The translations under genes and the position numbers were made by a program. A model generated the notes under the pieces. The model was not told where the DNA came from. It worked only from the letters and a program-made list of their open reading frames with translations, and did no database searches. Positions 7,601 through 16,607 of a DNA stretch of 64,000 nucleotides are shown piece after piece. How positions within the stretch are numbered: the first letter of the stretch is position 1; every line of letters begins with the position of its first letter. Source of the stretch: Nocardioides sp. SYSU D00065 (GTDB lineage: Bacteria > Actinomycetota > Actinomycetes > Propionibacteriales > Nocardioidaceae); assembly GCF_017916425.1 (NCBI RefSeq), contig NZ_JAFMSX010000001.1:1054001-1118000 (forward strand), read 5' to 3'.

Positions 7601-10174
7601 GGTGCGCGTGGTGCCCGTGCCCGACAGCGTGGCGTTCAGCGTGTTGTTCGTGCTGCCGAACGTCGTGAAGGCGGTGCCGTTGTCCTGCAGGTACTGGCCG
7701 CTGTCCCGGTCGCGGATCGACACCTGCACCCGCCCGACGGTGCCGGTCGCCACGCGGGCGGTGCCGGTGACGTCGAAGGGCGCGTTGTTGGCCACGACCC
7801 GGCCCTCGATGGGCGTGGTGATCGTGGTGTCGGGCGCCGGCGCGGGGAACGTCTCGGTGGTGAGGTCGAAGAACCCGACCCGGCCGGTGCGCACGCCGCC
7901 CTTGAACATGCCGTCGCCGCCGACGAACAACCCGCGTGCGGTCGCCTCCATGGCCTTGTCGCCCTCGAAGGAGTTCGAGCCGCCGGTGGGGTTCCACTCG
8001 AGCGCCTTGCCGGTCGCCGTGGAGACCGCGGCGATGTGGTCGCGGCGGACCACCTGGTCGCCGAGGCCGTAGCCGGACAGGCCCTGCCCGGTGCCGTAGC
8101 CGACGTTGTCGAGGCCGGGCCACGGGTCGTCGGAGCTCGGGGACTCGATGAACTGGAAGTGCCCGCCGAGGTAGACCGCCTGCTCGGTGATCGCCACCGA
8201 GTAGATGCTGTCGAAGTGGCGGGAGATCCACGTGTACTGGGCGTCGTCGTCCTGCAGGGACTCCGCGTCCAGGTCGTAGCGGATCGCGGTGTCGCTGATG
8301 GGCGGGGCGTCGCCGCCGGACCCGCTGGAGACCACGAAGTAGGAGTCGTCGGGCGCGATGTCGGCGCAGCAGATGCGGGTCACCCCGCCGACGCGCGACA
8401 GGTTCTCGTCCCACAGCCGGCTGCGCCATGGCAGGAGCTGCTTGGTGGCGGTGTCGATGAGGGCCATGCCGAGCCGGTCCTGGCCGTCGATCTGCCGGCC
8501 GGTGTGGACGACCAGCAGCTTGCTGTTGTCGTGGGTCAGCTTGAGCTGGGGGACGCCGAGCTGGCCGTTGACCCCGATGCCGCCGGAGATGGAGTTGTCG
8601 AAGCCCAGGTCGACCGCGCCGGACGCGGCGTTGACGGCGGCCACGCCGGTGCGCAGCTGGCCGTTGATCCGCGAGTAGCGACCGCCGACGTACAGCGTGG
8701 AGTTGCTCGCGGCCAGCGACTGCACCTGGTTGTTGGTGTTGTTGGTGAAGCCGAAGGTGGACAGCGGCGCACCCGTCGTGAGGTTGAGGCTGGCGACCTT
8801 CTGCTTCGTCACGCCGCCGACGGTGTTGAACGAGCCGCCCACAAAGAGCTTGGTCCCGTCCGGCGTCGCCTCGACGGCCGCGACGCCGCCGTTGAACGTC
8901 GGGCGGAACTGGGCGTCGACGAGCCCGGTCGAGATGTTGTAGCTGGCCAGCCCGGACTGCTGGTAGGTCGTGGTGTTGCCGCTCGCGGTGTTCTGGATCG
9001 AGGTGAAGTTGCCGGCGATGAACACCCGGTTGAGCTGCGGCACCACCTCGATGTCCCAGATCTCGCCGTTGCTGATGCGCGGGGTGTTGCTGCGCGGCGT
9101 CTGTGGCACCAGCCGGTTGTGACCGGGCACCGGCTGCGCACCGGCCCCACCGCCACCGCCGACGGTGACGCTCGCGGTCCGCGTCGTCGAGTGCGTGAGT
9201 CCCTGGTTGTCGGTGACCGTCAAGGTGATCGTCTTGGTGCCGCTGGTCGCGTAGGTGTGGGTCGTGGTCACGCCGGTGCCGGTGGTGTCGTCGCCGAAGT
9301 CCCAGGCGTACGAGGCGATCGTGCCGGGAGCGGTGTCGGTCGAGCCCGACGCGTCCACCGTGCAGGTCGCGGTGGGACAGGCGACGGTGAACGAGGCGAC
9401 CGGGGCGACGTTGGGGTTCGTGTCGGGATCGGCCTGCAGCACGACGGTCCACATGGTCGCCTTCGAGCTGGAGACGGCGCTGGTCGCCGTACGGCTCGGG
9501 CTGGCGCCGACCCCGACGGGCGCGCCCTCGTCGGCGGCGACGGCGGAGATGCGCCCGGCCCCGACGCCGGAGACGGTGCTGCGCCGGGTCTGGCCGGCCG
9601 GGAGGGTCCAGCCGTTGGTCTCCTCGCCGTACTTGTCGGCCCAGTAGGACACGACGTACGAGCCGGCGGTGCCCACTGCGGCGCCCGGGGTCGCGTGCGC
9701 GGCCTTGGCCGGCGACACCTCCGCCGCGGAGGCGAACGCAGCGACGGGGTCGGCGGCGGTCCCGTCGTAGGCCAGCAGCGTCATCGAGGTCTTGGCCGTC
9801 TCCGAGAGCGTCACCGCCGCGTTGCGGCCCGCGTCTGCGGCCTCGGCGACGCGGCTGTAGAGGGTGGTCTCGGTGTCCACGTTCGAGAGCCGGGTCCCCT
9901 CCAGCGTCCACCCGGCCGGGGCGGTGAGCGTGACGTCCTTGTTGGTCGTGACGAACAGCAGCATGCCGTCCGTGGCCCGCACGGCGGCTGGGATGGTCAC
10001 CCGTGCGGTGGTCTGGTTCCACGACGCCTCGGTGGCGGCCCGGAACGTGATCACGTCCGCCGCGGAGGCGGGCGGCGCGAGCGCGACCACGCCCAGGAGT
10101 GCTCCGACGAGCGCTGCCACCGACGCCATGGCGGCACCGCGCAGCGTGCGCCCACCCGACTGCGTTCCGTTCAT
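4679..10174 (-). CDS. Giant secreted beta-propeller / Ig-like / PKD-repeat protein
   Basis: 1831 aa from the ATG at 10174, supported by GAGGGAG about 7 bases upstream. The signal peptide ends near PPASAAD (about residue 40). The order is: a roughly 205-aa module with the signature SYWADK; a PKD domain (about 258-340); a glycine-rich linker; a beta-propeller-like region (about 350-775, with repeated FIAGNFTSI, LFVGGSFNTVGG and LYVGGRYSRING blades); four Ig-like repeats sharing a YLQxNGT-like motif (about 778-1378); and five tandem PKD domains (about 1385-1831), most with a cysteine pair. PKD and propeller domains suggest an extracellular adhesive or carbohydrate-binding role. No sortase motif or C-terminal anchor is visible, so the protein is probably released or held non-covalently. 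It resembles the 11638 gene product and is probably a partner or paralogue. Confidence 0.8.
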   Translation of the reverse strand: MNGTQSGGRTLRGAAMASVAALVGALLGVVALAPPASAADVITFRAATEASWNQTTARVTIPAAVRATDGMLLFVTTNKDVTLTAPAGWTLEGTRLSNVDTETTLYSRVAEAADAGRNAAVTLSETAKTSMTLLAYDGTAADPVAAFASAAEVSPAKAAHATPGAAVGTAGSYVVSYWADKYGEETNGWTLPAGQTRRSTVSGVGAGRISAVAADEGAPVGVGASPSRTATSAVSSSKATMWTVVLQADPDTNPNVAPVASFTVACPTATCTVDASGSTDTAPGTIASYAWDFGDDTTGTGVTTTHTYATSGTKTITLTVTDNQGLTHSTTRTASVTVGGGGGAGAQPVPGHNRLVPQTPRSNTPRISNGEIWDIEVVPQLNRVFIAGNFTSIQNTASGNTTTYQQSGLASYNISTGLVDAQFRPTFNGGVAAVEATPDGTKLFVGGSFNTVGGVTKQKVASLNLTTGAPLSTFGFTNNTNNQVQSLAASNSTLYVGGRYSRINGQLRTGVAAVNAASGAVDLGFDNSISGGIGVNGQLGVPQLKLTHDNSKLLVVHTGRQIDGQDRLGMALIDTATKQLLPWRSRLWDENLSRVGGVTRICCADIAPDDSYFVVSSGSGGDAPPISDTAIRYDLDAESLQDDDAQYTWISRHFDSIYSVAITEQAVYLGGHFQFIESPSSDDPWPGLDNVGYGTGQGLSGYGLGDQVVRRDHIAAVSTATGKALEWNPTGGSNSFEGDKAMEATARGLFVGGDGMFKGGVRTGRVGFFDLTTETFPAPAPDTTITTPIEGRVVANNAPFDVTGTARVATGTVGRVQVSIRDRDSGQYLQDNGTAFTTFGSTNNTLNATLSGTGTTRTWSVPATVTVNRNMIVTATAFTAATGGTGDSTPATKKFESFSLEDQTPTTSINGPSGVQTSTTFTMTGTAVDDKGVNSLTYWFRDEQQRYLQADGTVDSIFHTFRGEPDVIGATNATWSYEVTLPHEGLWRGSATAVDTTGQADLRSATRDWTVDSTAVAPTVAIRAPAEMTPPFAVPAVNVEPGSRVTFSGTAADDAGLKNVEISLRNTSTGQNLGSDCTWGNVNAGNCRISPVDISGSTYGWSWTTPFDLTPGTYTFTVRATDDEDLTTSSTNRGSLTLNAQYPGDLPPDTIMSFSPPTDQSLTVNLLGSASDDLGVESVRVSLQDRDTGRYLQANGTMSSTLATRTATLGTPGGTSTTWSLPPITLPSGGNWRFTATAFDAARGQQDGTPATGSYRVYPGDGLPTLSDTLGQPQSGATFEGGKIVVTGRAEDAPDQYAGIAAVQVAIVNSAGQYMSSTGTFTSTAPSFRTAFLNSPGSVGSNYSYTTPVIPAGTYSVVVQSVDVHDQVMNPPRTSTGVVVSQPPNNPPVPSFTYSCNQNVCTFDGRGSTDENAASLTYTWSFGASTGTTTNASGPLPTRTFSGPGTFPVTLTVRDEWQSSVTSAAQNVTITEPAGNSAPVPTFTQSCLGTTCSVSSQGTADPNTGDTISYSWNWGDGTPVSTGASPAAHAYAAPGAYTITLTTTDGWGKAASTTRNINLVEPNGNTAPVPQFTASCVSFTTCTFNSAGTTDAQGDTIRYAWSFGDTATSTAANPSRTYAGPGTYTVTLVVSDVWGKSATATRTVTIEEPSSNNAPTAVIASGTCTTFTTCAMSATGSSDPDTASGDGIRNYQWSWGDGTADTLGTSASQSHVFPQAGTYTVTLRVIDKWGRSSAPVTRTVTTQAEPAGNNAPSVTFTTSCSARTCTTNSSGTSDADGGIRSYSYDWGDGTATSTTANATHAYVAAGTYTIALTVTDNWGRSTTVNRTVTVT

Positions 10175-10506
10175 GCTGCACTCCCTCGCAGAGCAGTTCT
10201 CGGTCCGATCGGCTCGCGGCACGGCGTGCCGACCGGGGACCTGTGTCGTCGGCAACGTAAGTAGCCTCCGGAGCCGTCCACCGGGCTCCGGGGGCTTATC
10301 ACCGAAATCGAGGAACCGCTCCGCCGCGCCGGGGACCCGTACCGCTCGGCCCCCGGACTCTGGCTTCCGCGCCTCCCCAACTTGTGGGGGATCCGCACGG
10401 GAGACCCCGTGGCCGGCGGACGCACGCCCAGAGTGGCGCCGCGGAGGGGCGGGAGGCGCCGCGAGGACCGGTGGCGCTGCAAGGCGCCCGACATGAGAGG
10501 TGGGAC
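10175..10506. promoter_or_regulatory. Divergent control region between the giant gene and the TSUP gene
   Basis: 332 bases separate two divergent starts. For the leftward gene, TACGTT on the minus strand (10254-10259) is a candidate -10 box with a leader of about 75 bases. It is the same hexamer as the candidate -10 of the CotH gene. At 10292-10313, GGGCTTATCACCGAAATCGA followed by GG resembles the sequence upstream of the CotH promoter, suggesting a common regulator. GAGAGG at 10495-10500 is the ribosome-binding site for the rightward gene. Confidence 0.35.
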
Positions 10507-11526
10507 ATGGGTGACGTCGTGACGACGACCTTCGTGTCGATCCTGGTGGCGGGCTTCCTCGTCGGGGCAGTCGTGGGACTGACCGGGATGGGAGGCGGTG
10601 CGCTGATGACCCCGGCGCTGATCTTCCTGGGAGTCGGCGATGCGCCCACGGTGGTCACCGCCGACCTGACCGCCGCGGCGATCTACAAGTCCGGCGGCGC
10701 CCTGGTGCACAAGCGCGAGGGATCGCCCGACCTGCGTCTCGCCGGTTGGCTCGTCGCGGGCTCCGTCCCCACGGCGCTCGCCGGCCCCTACCTGATCAGC
10801 TGGCTGTCCCCGCCGGGTGGCCTGGACCGGGTGCTGAAGCTCAGCATCGGTTTCGCCCTGCTGTTCGCTGCGCTGACCTACGCGGTGCGGCTCTACGTCA
10901 ACCTCGTCCGGATGCGCCGGGGCGTCACCGCGGCGGCGGCCCCGCAGGTGCGGCCGGTGCCGACGTTGCTCGTCGGCGCGCTCGGCGGACTCCTGGTCGG
11001 CATCACCAGCGTCGGCTCGGGCTCGGTCATCATGATCGCCCTGCTGATGCTCTACCCCGGCCTGCCCGCCGTACGGCTCGTCGGCACCGACCTGGTGCAG
11101 GCGGTGCCGCTCGTGCTGGCCGCGGCGGTCTCCAACATCGCCCTCCACGGGCTGGACATGGGCGTGACGGTGCCCCTCGTGCTGGGCTCCGTGCTCGGCA
11201 CGGTGCTCGGGAGCCTGCTCGCGCCGCGGGTGCGGCAGTCGTTCGTCCGACGTGGGATCGTCGTGGTGCTGACCATGTCGGGCGTGGCCCTGCTCGACAA
11301 GGCGGGGTGGTCCGTGCTCGGTGCCGGCGAGCACGAGGTACACCCGGGCCTCGTCGTGGGCGTCGGCATCGCCATGGTGGCGATGGTGCCGCTCACCTGG
11401 GGGGTCCTGCGCCGGACGACCGGTCTGCCGATGTTCGGCTCGCTGACGGTCGAGCAGGTCGAGGACCCGGGATACCGCCCCGGCGGCTGGCGCGTCCAGC
11501 GCGCCTACCTACCCAAACGTGGCTAG
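10507..11526 (+). CDS. TSUP-family (TauE/SafE) membrane permease
   Basis: 339 aa, polytopic. The glycine-rich first helix (GAVVGLTGMGGGALMTPALI) and its repeat in the second half (GALGGLLVGITSVGSGSVIM) are the paired motifs of the TSUP/TauE family, which exports or imports sulfite, sulfonates and other small anions. About eight membrane segments can be read. The ATG at 10507 is preceded by GAGAGG, so the in-frame extension to 10384 is not needed. It lies 111 bases before the 1615-aa secreted protein on the same strand. Whether it serves that locus, for example in anion supply, or general sulfur metabolism cannot be told. Confidence 0.85.
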   Translation: MGDVVTTTFVSILVAGFLVGAVVGLTGMGGGALMTPALIFLGVGDAPTVVTADLTAAAIYKSGGALVHKREGSPDLRLAGWLVAGSVPTALAGPYLISWLSPPGGLDRVLKLSIGFALLFAALTYAVRLYVNLVRMRRGVTAAAAPQVRPVPTLLVGALGGLLVGITSVGSGSVIMIALLMLYPGLPAVRLVGTDLVQAVPLVLAAAVSNIALHGLDMGVTVPLVLGSVLGTVLGSLLAPRVRQSFVRRGIVVVLTMSGVALLDKAGWSVLGAGEHEVHPGLVVGVGIAMVAMVPLTWGVLRRTTGLPMFGSLTVEQVEDPGYRPGGWRVQRAYLPKRG

Positions 11527-11637
11527 AGCGGTGCACGGACCGGTCCGTCGACGCGGCACCGGGCTCGAATGACCCAGGGGTCGGCGACCCTGACCCGCCA
11601 CCGGCTCTCGGACCCACCAGTCACCCAGGAGGCTCCC

Positions 11638-14600
11638 GTGCGGCTGCGACGGATCGTCACGCTCGTCTCGTGCCTGGCGGCGTCGCTGCCGGCCGGCGCC
11701 CTCACTGCGGCAGCCGCGGGAGCCGCCCCGACAGTCGCCACTCCGACACTCGCCACCCCGGCGGTCGCCGCGGCGACCCTGTCGACACCTGCCGCCGACC
11801 GGATGCCCGGCGACGTGCCGAGCAAGCGGACGCCCTGGGTGCTCGACGGCGAGGTCACCGAGATCGTCCAGGTCGGCGACACGATGGTCGCCGGCGGACT
11901 GTTCACCCAGGTCACCGACCCGATGAACGGGACCCTGCACACGCGGCAGAACCTCGTCGCGTTCGACGCCGCGACGGGACTGGTGAACCAGGCGTTCGCC
12001 CCGACGGTCGACGGCCGGGTGCAGGAGCTGCTTCCCGGACCCACGCCCGACACCGTCTACGTCGCCGGCGACTTCACCAAGATCAACGGCAGGGGTCCCA
12101 ACCACGTCCAGCTGCTCGACCTCGACACCGGCCAGGCGGTGACGTCCTTCCGCGCGCCCTCCACCAACGGCGGGATCCAGACGATGGAGCTGCTGCCGGA
12201 CGACCGCCTGTTCATCGGAGGCTTCTTCACCCGCGTCGGCGGGGTGCCACACGGCCAGCTGGCCACGCTGGACGCGACGACCGGGACGCTCGACCCCTTC
12301 CTCGACCTCACCGTCGCGGGGAACCACAACACCGGGACGGGCGCCAAGGCGCCGGTGGGCATCCGCGAGGCGGGAGTCACACCGGCCGGCGACCGGATGG
12401 TCGTGGTGGGCAACTTCCGCACGGTGGGCGGGCTGGCGCGCGACCAGATCGTGATGCTCGACCTGAGCGGGGCCACCGCGGCGGTCGCCCCGGACTGGTA
12501 CACGACCGGCTACACGCCGATCTGCTCCCCCCAGGCCTTCGACAGCTACATGCGCGACGTGGAGATGTCACCCGACGGCACCTTCTTCGTGGTGGCCACG
12601 ACCGGCGGTCCGCACGGCGGCACGCTGTGCGACACCGCGGCCCGGTTCGAGACGTACGCCGTCGGCACGACGCTGAGCCCCACCTGGACCAACGCTTCGG
12701 GCGGCGACACGCTCTGGGGCGTCGAGGTGACCTCCACGGCCGTCTACGTCGGTGGCCACAACCGCTGGATGAACAACCCCAGCGGCTCCGACCGTGCCGC
12801 CCAGGGCGCCGTCCCCCGGCCGGGGCTCTCCGCGCTCGACCCGGAGACGGGCATCCCGCTGAGGTGGAACCCCGGCCGCAACCCGCGCGGGGAGGCCGCC
12901 TACGAGGTGTACGAGACCGACGCCGGGGTGTGGGTGGTCAGCGACACCGACTGGGTCGGCAACCGCCGCTACCAGCGCCCGAGGCTGGCCTTCTTCCCCT
13001 ACTCGGAGGGCTACCAGACCGCATCGACGAGCCGGGGCTCCCTGCCGGGCAACGTCTACATCGGCGCCCCGCTCGCCGCGACCAACGTCCTGCACCGGGT
13101 CAACGCGGGCGGCGCCGCCATCGCGTCCACGGACGGTGGACCTGACTGGGCGGCTGACAGCGGAGCGACCAGCAGCGTGCGCAACACCGGCAGCACCACG
13201 GCGAGCTTCAGCGCGCTGAGCGCGGCCAGCCTGGTCGACGTGCCTTCGTCGACACCCCTCGGCATCTGGACCTCCGAGCGCAACGACCCGGCCGGGGGCA
13301 ACGAGATGCAGTGGGCCTTCCCGGTGCCCGCCGGCACGAGCGCGCGGGTGCGGCTCTACTTCGCGAGCCGGTCCACGACCACGCGTCGCTTCAACGTGTC
13401 GATCGACGGCGTCAGCCGGCTCTCGTCCTACGACCCGAACGTCGACCCGGGCGTGAACCGCGGCACGATGAAGTCCTTCGACGTCACCAGCGACGGCGTC
13501 GTCAACATCGACTTCACCCACACCGTCTTCGGCAACCCGCAGGTCAACGCCATCGAGATCCTGAACCTGTCGGCCGCGCCCAACGCCACCGTCGCGCGGG
13601 TGGTCTCCTTCACCGGCTCCACCGTGAGCTCGGCCTCGGACGTGAGCACGGGCTCGTTCGACTGGACGACCGTGCGCCACGCGGTGATGGCCGGCCGCAC
13701 GCTGTTCTACGGGCAGAGCGACGGGATGCTCTACCGACGCTCGTTCGACGGCACCACGTTCGGCCCGCCGACGGCGGTCAACCCGTACCAGGACCCGCTG
13801 TGGAGCACCGTTGAGACAGGCAGCGGCACGGTGGGGCAGACCTACGCGGGCGTCCTGCCCACCTGGTACGCGCAGCTCGCCTCGGTCACCGGCATGTTCT
13901 ACGCCCACGGTCGCATCTACTACACGCGCAGCGGCCAGAACTCCCTCTACTGGCGCTGGTTCTCGCCCGACAGCGGCATCGTCGGGGGTGTCGAGGGCAC
14001 CGTCGCCGGCGGCACCATCAGCTGGAGCGCCACACGGGGGATGTTCCTCGACGGCACCGACCTCTACGTCGTGAGCTCGACGAACGGCCAGCTGCTGCGC
14101 ATCGGCTTCGAGAACGGTGCCCCGACCGGCTCCCCCACGGTCGCGGACACCACCCTCGACTGGCGCGGCAGGGCGGTCTTCCTCGCCTCGGTCCTGCCCA
14201 ACACGGCCCCGAGCGCGGCGTTCACCTCGAGCTGCAGCGGCATCTCGTGCAGCTTCGACGCCACCGGCTCGAGCGACGCGGACGGCACCGTGGTCTCCTA
14301 CGAGTGGTCGTTCAGCGACGGCGACGAGGCCGGTGGGCCGACCCCGCAGAAGGACTTCGCGGAGACCGGCACCTACGACGTGACGCTCACCGTGACCGAC
14401 GACGGCGGCCTGACGAGCACCACCACCCAGCAGGTGTCGGTGGTCAAGCCCAACGTCGCCCCCACGGCGTCGTTCGACATCAGCTGCACCTACCTCACGT
14501 GCGAGGTCGACGCGAGCGCCTCGGCCGACAGCGACGGCACCCTCGTCGACCACGCCTGGGACTTCGGCGACGGCAACACCGGCGACGGCGCCACGACGAC

Positions 14601-16485
14601 GCACGCCTACGAGCGCCCGGGCACCTATCAGATCTCGCTGGCGGTGACCGACGACGACGGGGCGAGCGACGAGGCGTCGGTGGCGCAGGTCGTGGTGGCC
14701 GCGCCGGTGGCCAGCACCGTGTCGTACGTCGGGGGCGCGGCGAACCAGGGCAACGTGGCCACCCCCAACGTGACGCTCCCGAGCACCGTGTCGGCCGGGG
14801 ACCGGTTGGTCATGGCGCTGACCCTCAACACGGCCCGCGCCATGGGCGAGCCGACCGGCGTCACCGGGTGGACGGTGCTGGGCACCACCACCTCCGGGAG
14901 CATGCAGACCCGTGTCTACAGCAAGGTCGCCGAGGCGGCCGACGCGGACCGGCGGGTGACGGTCACCCTCGACGGCGCCGCGAAGTACACCATGACCGTC
15001 GCCGCGTACTCCGGCGCGCGGGCCGGCGCACTGGTGCACGCCGACTGGGCCGAGACCGTGACGCGGGCCGGCCACCCGACGCCCGTCGTCGACGCGCCCC
15101 CCGGGTCGTGGGTCGTGTCCTACTGGGCGGACAAGTCCGCCCTCACCACCGGCTTCACACTGCCGGACGCGGTCACCGGCCGTTCCGCCGCGTGCAGCAC
15201 CGGCTCGGGGCACGTGTGCAGCGTCCTGGCCGACTCGGCCGCCGCGGTCCCCGCCGGCGCCTACGGCGGGCTCGTCGCCACCGCCGACACCGCCACGGCG
15301 ACCGCGACCACCTGGTCGGTCGTGCTGCGCACCGTCGAGCCCAACCAGGCGCCGACGGCCGCCTTCACCTCCACGTGCTCGAGCGCCGCCTGCGCGTTCG
15401 ACGCCACGCCCTCGAGCGACCCGGACGGGTCGCTGGTCTCCTACGCCTGGGACTTCGGGGACGGCAGCACCGCCACCGGGGCCACGCCCCACCACGACTT
15501 CGTCACCTCCGGCACGCGTGACGTCACGCTGACGGTGACCGACGACGAGGGCACGTCCGGGTCGGTGGTGGTGCCGGTCCAGGTGCGGCGCACCAACGCG
15601 CCGCCCGCCGCGTCGTTCACCACGACGTGCCGCTACCTCGCGTGCACCTTCGACGCGGGCGCCTCCTCCGACGCCGACGGCAGCGTGACGTCGTACGACT
15701 GGGACTTCGGCGACGGCTCGAGCGACCGCACGGGCACGGCCACCACGAGCCACACCTTCGCCACCGAGGGCTCGTACGCCGTGACGCTCACGGTCACCGA
15801 CAACGACGAGGACACCGCCAGCACCACGCGAGACGTGGCTGCGGTCGCGGTGCGGCCGATCTCCTACGTGGGCAGCAGCGCCAACCAGGGCAACGTCTCC
15901 ACCCCGAACACCGTCGTGCCCCCCGGCACCTCCGCGGGGGACCGCCTGGTCCTGGTGCTGTCGCTCAACGACGCCACCCGCGTCCCCGGCGCACCCGGTG
16001 GCGGTGTGACCGGATGGACCCTCGCCGACAGTGTCGTGTCGGGCACGATGAGCACCTTCGTCTACACGCGGGTCGCGGCGTCCGGGGACGGCGGCAGGAC
16101 GGTGCGCTTCGCGATGGACGCGGCGGCCAAGTACACCCTGAGCCTCGCGACCTACCGCGGGGACGTGCTCGCCCCGCAGCTGGCCGGCGCCGCCGAGACG
16201 GCGGCGCGCGCGGCTCACACCACCCCGGTCGTCGACGCGTCCGCGGGCGACTGGGCGCTGTCCTACTGGGCCGACAAGTCCTCCGCGACCACCGGGTTCT
16301 CGCTGCCCGACGGACTCGTCCCCCGCGAGGCGACGTGTGCCGCCAACGCCGGCCGGGTCTGCAGCGTCCTCGCCGACTCCGGCGGGCCGGTGCCCGCGGG
16401 CGCGTACGGCCAGCTGACCGCGACCGCCGACAGCGTGGCCGGCAACGCCACGATGTGGACGATCCTGCTGCCCCTGGACGACTGA
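11638..16485 (+). CDS. Large secreted beta-propeller / PKD protein with two SYWADK modules
   Basis: 1615 aa from the GTG at 11638, chosen because AGGAGG (11627-11632) sits five bases upstream and the protein then opens with a signal peptide (VRLRRIVTLVSCLAASLPAG). A propeller-like region follows (about 60-470: GGLFTQVTD, VAGDFTKING, FIGGFFTRVGG). Next come a malectin-like or Ig-like part (about 480-850), PKD domains at about 854 and 939, a roughly 205-aa module starting YVGGAANQGN and containing SYWADK, PKD domains at about 1235 and 1320, and a second copy of the module to the C-terminus. Its domains match those of the 1831-aa protein in a different order. It is probably extracellular. No anchor is visible and no enzymatic residues were recognised. 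Confidence 0.8.
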   Translation: MRLRRIVTLVSCLAASLPAGALTAAAAGAAPTVATPTLATPAVAAATLSTPAADRMPGDVPSKRTPWVLDGEVTEIVQVGDTMVAGGLFTQVTDPMNGTLHTRQNLVAFDAATGLVNQAFAPTVDGRVQELLPGPTPDTVYVAGDFTKINGRGPNHVQLLDLDTGQAVTSFRAPSTNGGIQTMELLPDDRLFIGGFFTRVGGVPHGQLATLDATTGTLDPFLDLTVAGNHNTGTGAKAPVGIREAGVTPAGDRMVVVGNFRTVGGLARDQIVMLDLSGATAAVAPDWYTTGYTPICSPQAFDSYMRDVEMSPDGTFFVVATTGGPHGGTLCDTAARFETYAVGTTLSPTWTNASGGDTLWGVEVTSTAVYVGGHNRWMNNPSGSDRAAQGAVPRPGLSALDPETGIPLRWNPGRNPRGEAAYEVYETDAGVWVVSDTDWVGNRRYQRPRLAFFPYSEGYQTASTSRGSLPGNVYIGAPLAATNVLHRVNAGGAAIASTDGGPDWAADSGATSSVRNTGSTTASFSALSAASLVDVPSSTPLGIWTSERNDPAGGNEMQWAFPVPAGTSARVRLYFASRSTTTRRFNVSIDGVSRLSSYDPNVDPGVNRGTMKSFDVTSDGVVNIDFTHTVFGNPQVNAIEILNLSAAPNATVARVVSFTGSTVSSASDVSTGSFDWTTVRHAVMAGRTLFYGQSDGMLYRRSFDGTTFGPPTAVNPYQDPLWSTVETGSGTVGQTYAGVLPTWYAQLASVTGMFYAHGRIYYTRSGQNSLYWRWFSPDSGIVGGVEGTVAGGTISWSATRGMFLDGTDLYVVSSTNGQLLRIGFENGAPTGSPTVADTTLDWRGRAVFLASVLPNTAPSAAFTSSCSGISCSFDATGSSDADGTVVSYEWSFSDGDEAGGPTPQKDFAETGTYDVTLTVTDDGGLTSTTTQQVSVVKPNVAPTASFDISCTYLTCEVDASASADSDGTLVDHAWDFGDGNTGDGATTTHAYERPGTYQISLAVTDDDGASDEASVAQVVVAAPVASTVSYVGGAANQGNVATPNVTLPSTVSAGDRLVMALTLNTARAMGEPTGVTGWTVLGTTTSGSMQTRVYSKVAEAADADRRVTVTLDGAAKYTMTVAAYSGARAGALVHADWAETVTRAGHPTPVVDAPPGSWVVSYWADKSALTTGFTLPDAVTGRSAACSTGSGHVCSVLADSAAAVPAGAYGGLVATADTATATATTWSVVLRTVEPNQAPTAAFTSTCSSAACAFDATPSSDPDGSLVSYAWDFGDGSTATGATPHHDFVTSGTRDVTLTVTDDEGTSGSVVVPVQVRRTNAPPAASFTTTCRYLACTFDAGASSDADGSVTSYDWDFGDGSSDRTGTATTSHTFATEGSYAVTLTVTDNDEDTASTTRDVAAVAVRPISYVGSSANQGNVSTPNTVVPPGTSAGDRLVLVLSLNDATRVPGAPGGGVTGWTLADSVVSGTMSTFVYTRVAASGDGGRTVRFAMDAAAKYTLSLATYRGDVLAPQLAGAAETAARAAHTTPVVDASAGDWALSYWADKSSATTGFSLPDGLVPREATCAANAGRVCSVLADSGGPVPAGAYGQLTATADSVAGNATMWTILLPLDD

Positions 16486-16504
16486 CCAGCACGCTCCGTC
16501 GCGA

Positions 16505-16554
16505 GTGAACGGAATGCGCCTGGAAGGTGAACGGAAGATAGACAGATTTGGTGA
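16505..16554 (+). promoter_or_regulatory. Direct repeats and shared motif upstream of DUF4956-VTC
   Basis: GTGAACGGAA occurs at 16505-16514 and again at 16527-16536, a 22-base period that would put both copies on one face of the helix. GATTTGGTGA follows at 16545-16554. Its complement TCACCAAATC resembles the TCACC(A/G)AAA element upstream of the CotH and giant genes. TACGGT at 16577-16582 could be the -10 box for the GTG at 16608. Operator function is inferred. Confidence 0.4.
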
Positions 16555-16607
16555 CGGCAGTCGCTGCACGGCCACCTACGGTGCTGAGTGAGGCCCAAGG
16601 GGGAACC

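Noticed and set aside
4058-10264. Long plus-strand frames (884 and 1012 aa) opposite the giant propeller/PKD gene
   Set aside because: They are reflections of repeated GC-rich codons on the other strand; no motif or ribosome-binding site supports them.
12568-16575. 1335-aa frame antisense to the second giant gene
   Set aside because: Same shadow pattern; the plus strand carries a signal peptide, AGGAGG site and recognisable domains.
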